From NCBI GenBank assembly GCA_013138975.1, contig WTBR01000041.1:29878-93877 (forward strand): a stretch of 64,000 bases of DNA, given 5' to 3'. Origin of the DNA: Bacteroidales bacterium. Its GTDB lineage: Bacteria > Bacteroidota > Bacteroidia > Bacteroidales > UBA12077. The position numbers were made by a program, and so were the translations under genes. Positions 61,800-64,000 of the stretch are shown here, in pieces (within the stretch, counting starts at the first letter, position 1; the number at the start of each line of letters is the position of its first letter). The notes below the pieces were generated by a model that saw only the letters and a program-made list of their open reading frames with translations, ran no database searches and had not been told where the DNA came from.

Positions 61800-64000
61800 C
61801 TATTTATTCATGCGTTTTATATAAATACTTCCGTTATGCGTTTTCCCATTATCTTTAATTTCTAATAGATAGTAATATGTTCCTGATGGCAATTCTTGGC
61901 CTAAGCCCGTATTTACATTATTTGTTCCTGTCCAATCATTTTTATAATTAGAATCGGTATAAACCAAATTACCCCATCTATTATATATTCTAATAGAAGC
62001 CTCATCATATGAATCTAATCCTTCAATATAGAACTCTTCGTTATATTGACCATCACCTGGAGAAAATCCTTCCGGGATAATCAAGTCTACAATATCATCA
62101 GATTCATTATCTACGTTTAATACATCTACTCCTACTGATATTCCGTTATAATTATCATCTGAGTCTGCATCATTAACCGACAGAATTAACTCATAGTTTA
62201 TATCACCGTCTAGTTCGTCGTCATCAACTCCTGTAACAGTTATTGTTTGAGGAACATTCCAGTTTGCTGATGTAAAGATCAGTTCTGTTTTGTCTAAGCT
62301 ACCTTCTGTAATATCAAGATCCAATATATCTATAACTACATCTGAATCTGGTTGTGAACGTAGAACAATATCAACATAATCTTCAGTGCCATCTTCAGAA
62401 GTTAGCATGTTATCTCCCGATAAGCTTGTAAGAATTTCTGCTGTATTATTATCTAAATTTGCAACTTCTACAGTTGCTGATTTTCCATCATAACTATCAT
62501 CTGAATTTGCATCATCAACAATCAGTGTTAAAGTGTAATCAATATCTCCATCGATTAAATCATCATCCTGACCTGTTACAGTTACTGTTTGTGCTGTATT
62601 CCAATTAGTATTTGTGAATGTTAACTGTATTTTATCTAAGTTACCCTCTGTAGCATCAATACCTGTAATATCAATTACAACATCTGCTAATGGTTGATTA
62701 TTTAGTACCACATCAAATGAATCGCTTGTTTCATCTTCTGAAGTTTCATTGCTTCCGCCAGTTAACGTAGTGGTAATGCCTGCTTCCTCCTTACCATTAA
62801 TTGTTATTACTAAATTAGCTGTACTTGTTCCACTGTTACCATCGTTTACAGTATAAATAAAAGTTTCAGTTAAGGTTTCTCCATTATTCAAGGCCTGAAC
62901 TGCCGCATTAGAATTATCTATTGTGTAAATATATGTTCCATCGGTTTCCCAATTGATTGTTCCGTAAGTTCCGGTTACATCATTAGCGGCATTGGTCTCT
63001 GCTCCAACTTTTGAAACTGTAAGTGCATCCAAATCAACATCCGTATCATTGAAAATTAAAGTTCCTGAGCCATCTGCTTGATCTACTGAAACTGCATCTT
63101 CGTCTATTGCATTGCTATCATCATTGGCTACTGGTGCTGTATTTCCTACAGGTTCATCTTTTCCATTTATGGTTATAGTAAGATTAGCTGTATTTGTTCC
63201 ACTGTTGCCATCGTTTACAGTATAAATAAAAGTTTCAGTTAAAGTTTCTCCATTATTCAAGGCTTGAACTGCTGCATTAGAATTATCTATTGTGTAAATA
63301 TATGTTCCATCGGTTTCCCAATTGATTGTTCCGTAAGTTCCGGTTACATCATTGGCGGCATTGGTCTCTGCTCCTACTTTTGAAACTGTAAGTGCATCCA
63401 AATCAACATCCGTATCATTGAAAATTAATGTTCCTGAACCATCTGCTTGATTTACTGAAACTGCATCTTCGTCTATTGCATTGCTATCATCATTGGCTAC
63501 TGGTGCTGTATTTCCTACAGGTTCATCCTTTCCATTTATGGTTATAATAAGATTAGCTGTATTTGTTCCACTGTTGCCATCGTTTACAGTATAAATAAAA
63601 GTTTCAGTTAAAGTTTCTCCATTATTCAAGGCTTGAACTGCTGCATTAGAATTATCTATTGTATAAACATAAGTTCCATCGGTTTCCCAGTTGATCGTTC
63701 CGTAAGTTCCGGTTACATCATTGGCGGCATTGGTCTCTGCTCCTACTTTTGATACTGTAAGTGCATCCAAATCAACATCCGTATCATTGAAAATTAATGT
63801 TCCTGAGCCATCTGTTTGATCTACTGAAACTGCATCTTCGTCTATTGTATTGCTATCATCATTGGCTACTGGAGCGTCGTTAACTCCGTTAATAGTGATT
63901 TCCAGTGAAGCTGTGTTTGTGCCTCCATTGCCATCACTAATTTCATAAGTAAATGTTTCTGTTAGGGTAGCTCCTACTTTTAAGGCTTGAACTGCTGCAT
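61800..64000 (-). CDS. Giant repeat-containing T9SS surface adhesin (type B C-terminal signal), partial (start beyond the right edge)
   Basis: The frame stays open from the stop at 61800 to the window edge (over 730 residues), and a 'start' near 63770 is only a TTG inside a repeat. Order from the right: at least three 123-residue cadherin/VCBS-like repeats, nearly identical to each other and partly to a fourth at the edge (TGTYGTINWETDGTYIYTID; VNDGNSGTNTANLIITINGK). Next are two Calx-beta-like repeats (DVVIDITGIDATEGNLDKIQ; DVVIDILDLDITEGSLDKTE). Then comes a CHU_C/gliding-motility type B sorting domain (IIPEGFSPGDGQYNEEFYIE; IRIYNRWGNLVYTDSNYKND). Secreted by the T9SS, attached through the SprF-like protein downstream, it would act in adhesion or gliding. 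Confidence 0.92.
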   Translation of the reverse strand, partial: AAVQALKVGATLTETFTYEISDGNGGTNTASLEITINGVNDAPVANDDSNTIDEDAVSVDQTDGSGTLIFNDTDVDLDALTVSKVGAETNAANDVTGTYGTINWETDGTYVYTIDNSNAAVQALNNGETLTETFIYTVNDGNSGTNTANLIITINGKDEPVGNTAPVANDDSNAIDEDAVSVNQADGSGTLIFNDTDVDLDALTVSKVGAETNAANDVTGTYGTINWETDGTYIYTIDNSNAAVQALNNGETLTETFIYTVNDGNSGTNTANLTITINGKDEPVGNTAPVANDDSNAIDEDAVSVDQADGSGTLIFNDTDVDLDALTVSKVGAETNAANDVTGTYGTINWETDGTYIYTIDNSNAAVQALNNGETLTETFIYTVNDGNSGTSTANLVITINGKEEAGITTTLTGGSNETSEDETSDSFDVVLNNQPLADVVIDITGIDATEGNLDKIQLTFTNTNWNTAQTVTVTGQDDDLIDGDIDYTLTLIVDDANSDDSYDGKSATVEVANLDNNTAEILTSLSGDNMLTSEDGTEDYVDIVLRSQPDSDVVIDILDLDITEGSLDKTELIFTSANWNVPQTITVTGVDDDELDGDINYELILSVNDADSDDNYNGISVGVDVLNVDNESDDIVDLIIPEGFSPGDGQYNEEFYIEGLDSYDEASIRIYNRWGNLVYTDSNYKNDWTGTNNVNTGLGQELPSGTYYYLLEIKDNGKTHNGSIYIKRMNK
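62890..64000 (-). repeat. Tandem 369-bp repeats within the adhesin gene
   Basis: The same sequence (for example GCATCCAAATCAACATCC) recurs at 63025, 63394 and 63763, exactly 369 bp (123 codons) apart, with high identity. The copy at the window edge differs more (GVNDAPVANDD instead of GKDEPVGNTAPVANDD), so the array probably continues and diverges further right. Confidence 0.9.

Noticed and set aside
63770..63770. Apparent start of the adhesin gene at 63770
   Set aside because: It is a TTG (Leu) inside the 123-residue repeat. The frame is open from there to 64000, so the gene is partial.

Overview
The window is AT-rich DNA (roughly one third G+C by eye) from a member of the Bacteroidota, probably a Bacteroidales/Marinilabiliales-like marine or sediment lineage. 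The evidence is type IX secretion (T9SS) genes at both ends, two PorP/SprF proteins, a DUF4270 lipoprotein, a CCDC81-type HU-SPOR protein, an S46 dipeptidyl-peptidase, promoters of the TAnnTTTG type and few Shine-Dalgarno sequences. An aldehyde:ferredoxin oxidoreductase suggests an anaerobic or micro-oxic life. The exact taxon cannot be read from this sequence.

Core, 1-25.3 kb. On the minus strand are topA, a degenerate arginase-fold gene, porP and the start of gldK/porK, which runs off the left edge. PBP1A is divergent from topA. A tight minus-strand operon follows: panC-panD-flippase-rfaE2-radA-double ABC ATPase. Divergent from panC are a short starch-synthase-like gene, a DUF4270 lipoprotein and glmS. 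Then come galE-rfbB, an HU/SPOR cell-envelope protein, a HAD phosphatase, and a 5'-methylthioadenosine salvage set (mtnA, class II aldolase, mtnP).

Accessory segment 25.4-31.6 kb. An intact tRNA with a CAU anticodon is followed at 27.6 and 30.3 kb by two decayed direct copies of its 3' part; the last copy also carries the tRNA's terminator. Between and beside them lie two different Fic-domain genes, a 90-aa ORF, a tungsten-type aldehyde oxidoreductase and a second class II aldolase. This looks like old islands stacked at a tRNA gene, but no integrase is visible.

31.6-37.1 kb: an alanine/ornithine-racemase-like domain fused to a VanX-like D,D-dipeptidase overlaps a DUF1611 (DgcN-like) gene, a probable D-amino-acid unit. 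Small basic proteins, a cupin and an HMA-AraC regulator follow. 37.4-45 kb is a signalling block: CheW, a chemoreceptor with two tandem extracytoplasmic zinc-binding CZB domains, a stand-alone receiver, and a PAS/Cache HisKA_3 kinase with a LuxR-type regulator. 45.2-52.1 kb: S46 peptidase, then accD-accA and an OadA-type carboxyltransferase fused to an AccB-like biotin domain.

Repeat archipelago 52.1-58.6 kb. Several ~250-350 bp structured repeats surround two MNT/HEPN nucleotidyltransferase modules and a DUF4365-TPR gene. The latter has integron-cassette-like boundaries, an attC-like palindrome at its 3' end and a matching GTTATGC core before its start. 58.6-64 kb: a T9SS surface module on the minus strand, with a giant repeat adhesin (type B C-terminal signal, cut by the right edge), PorP/SprF and a PorE-like OmpA protein. 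Mobile short inverted-repeat elements occur in many of the larger gaps from 20 kb onward.
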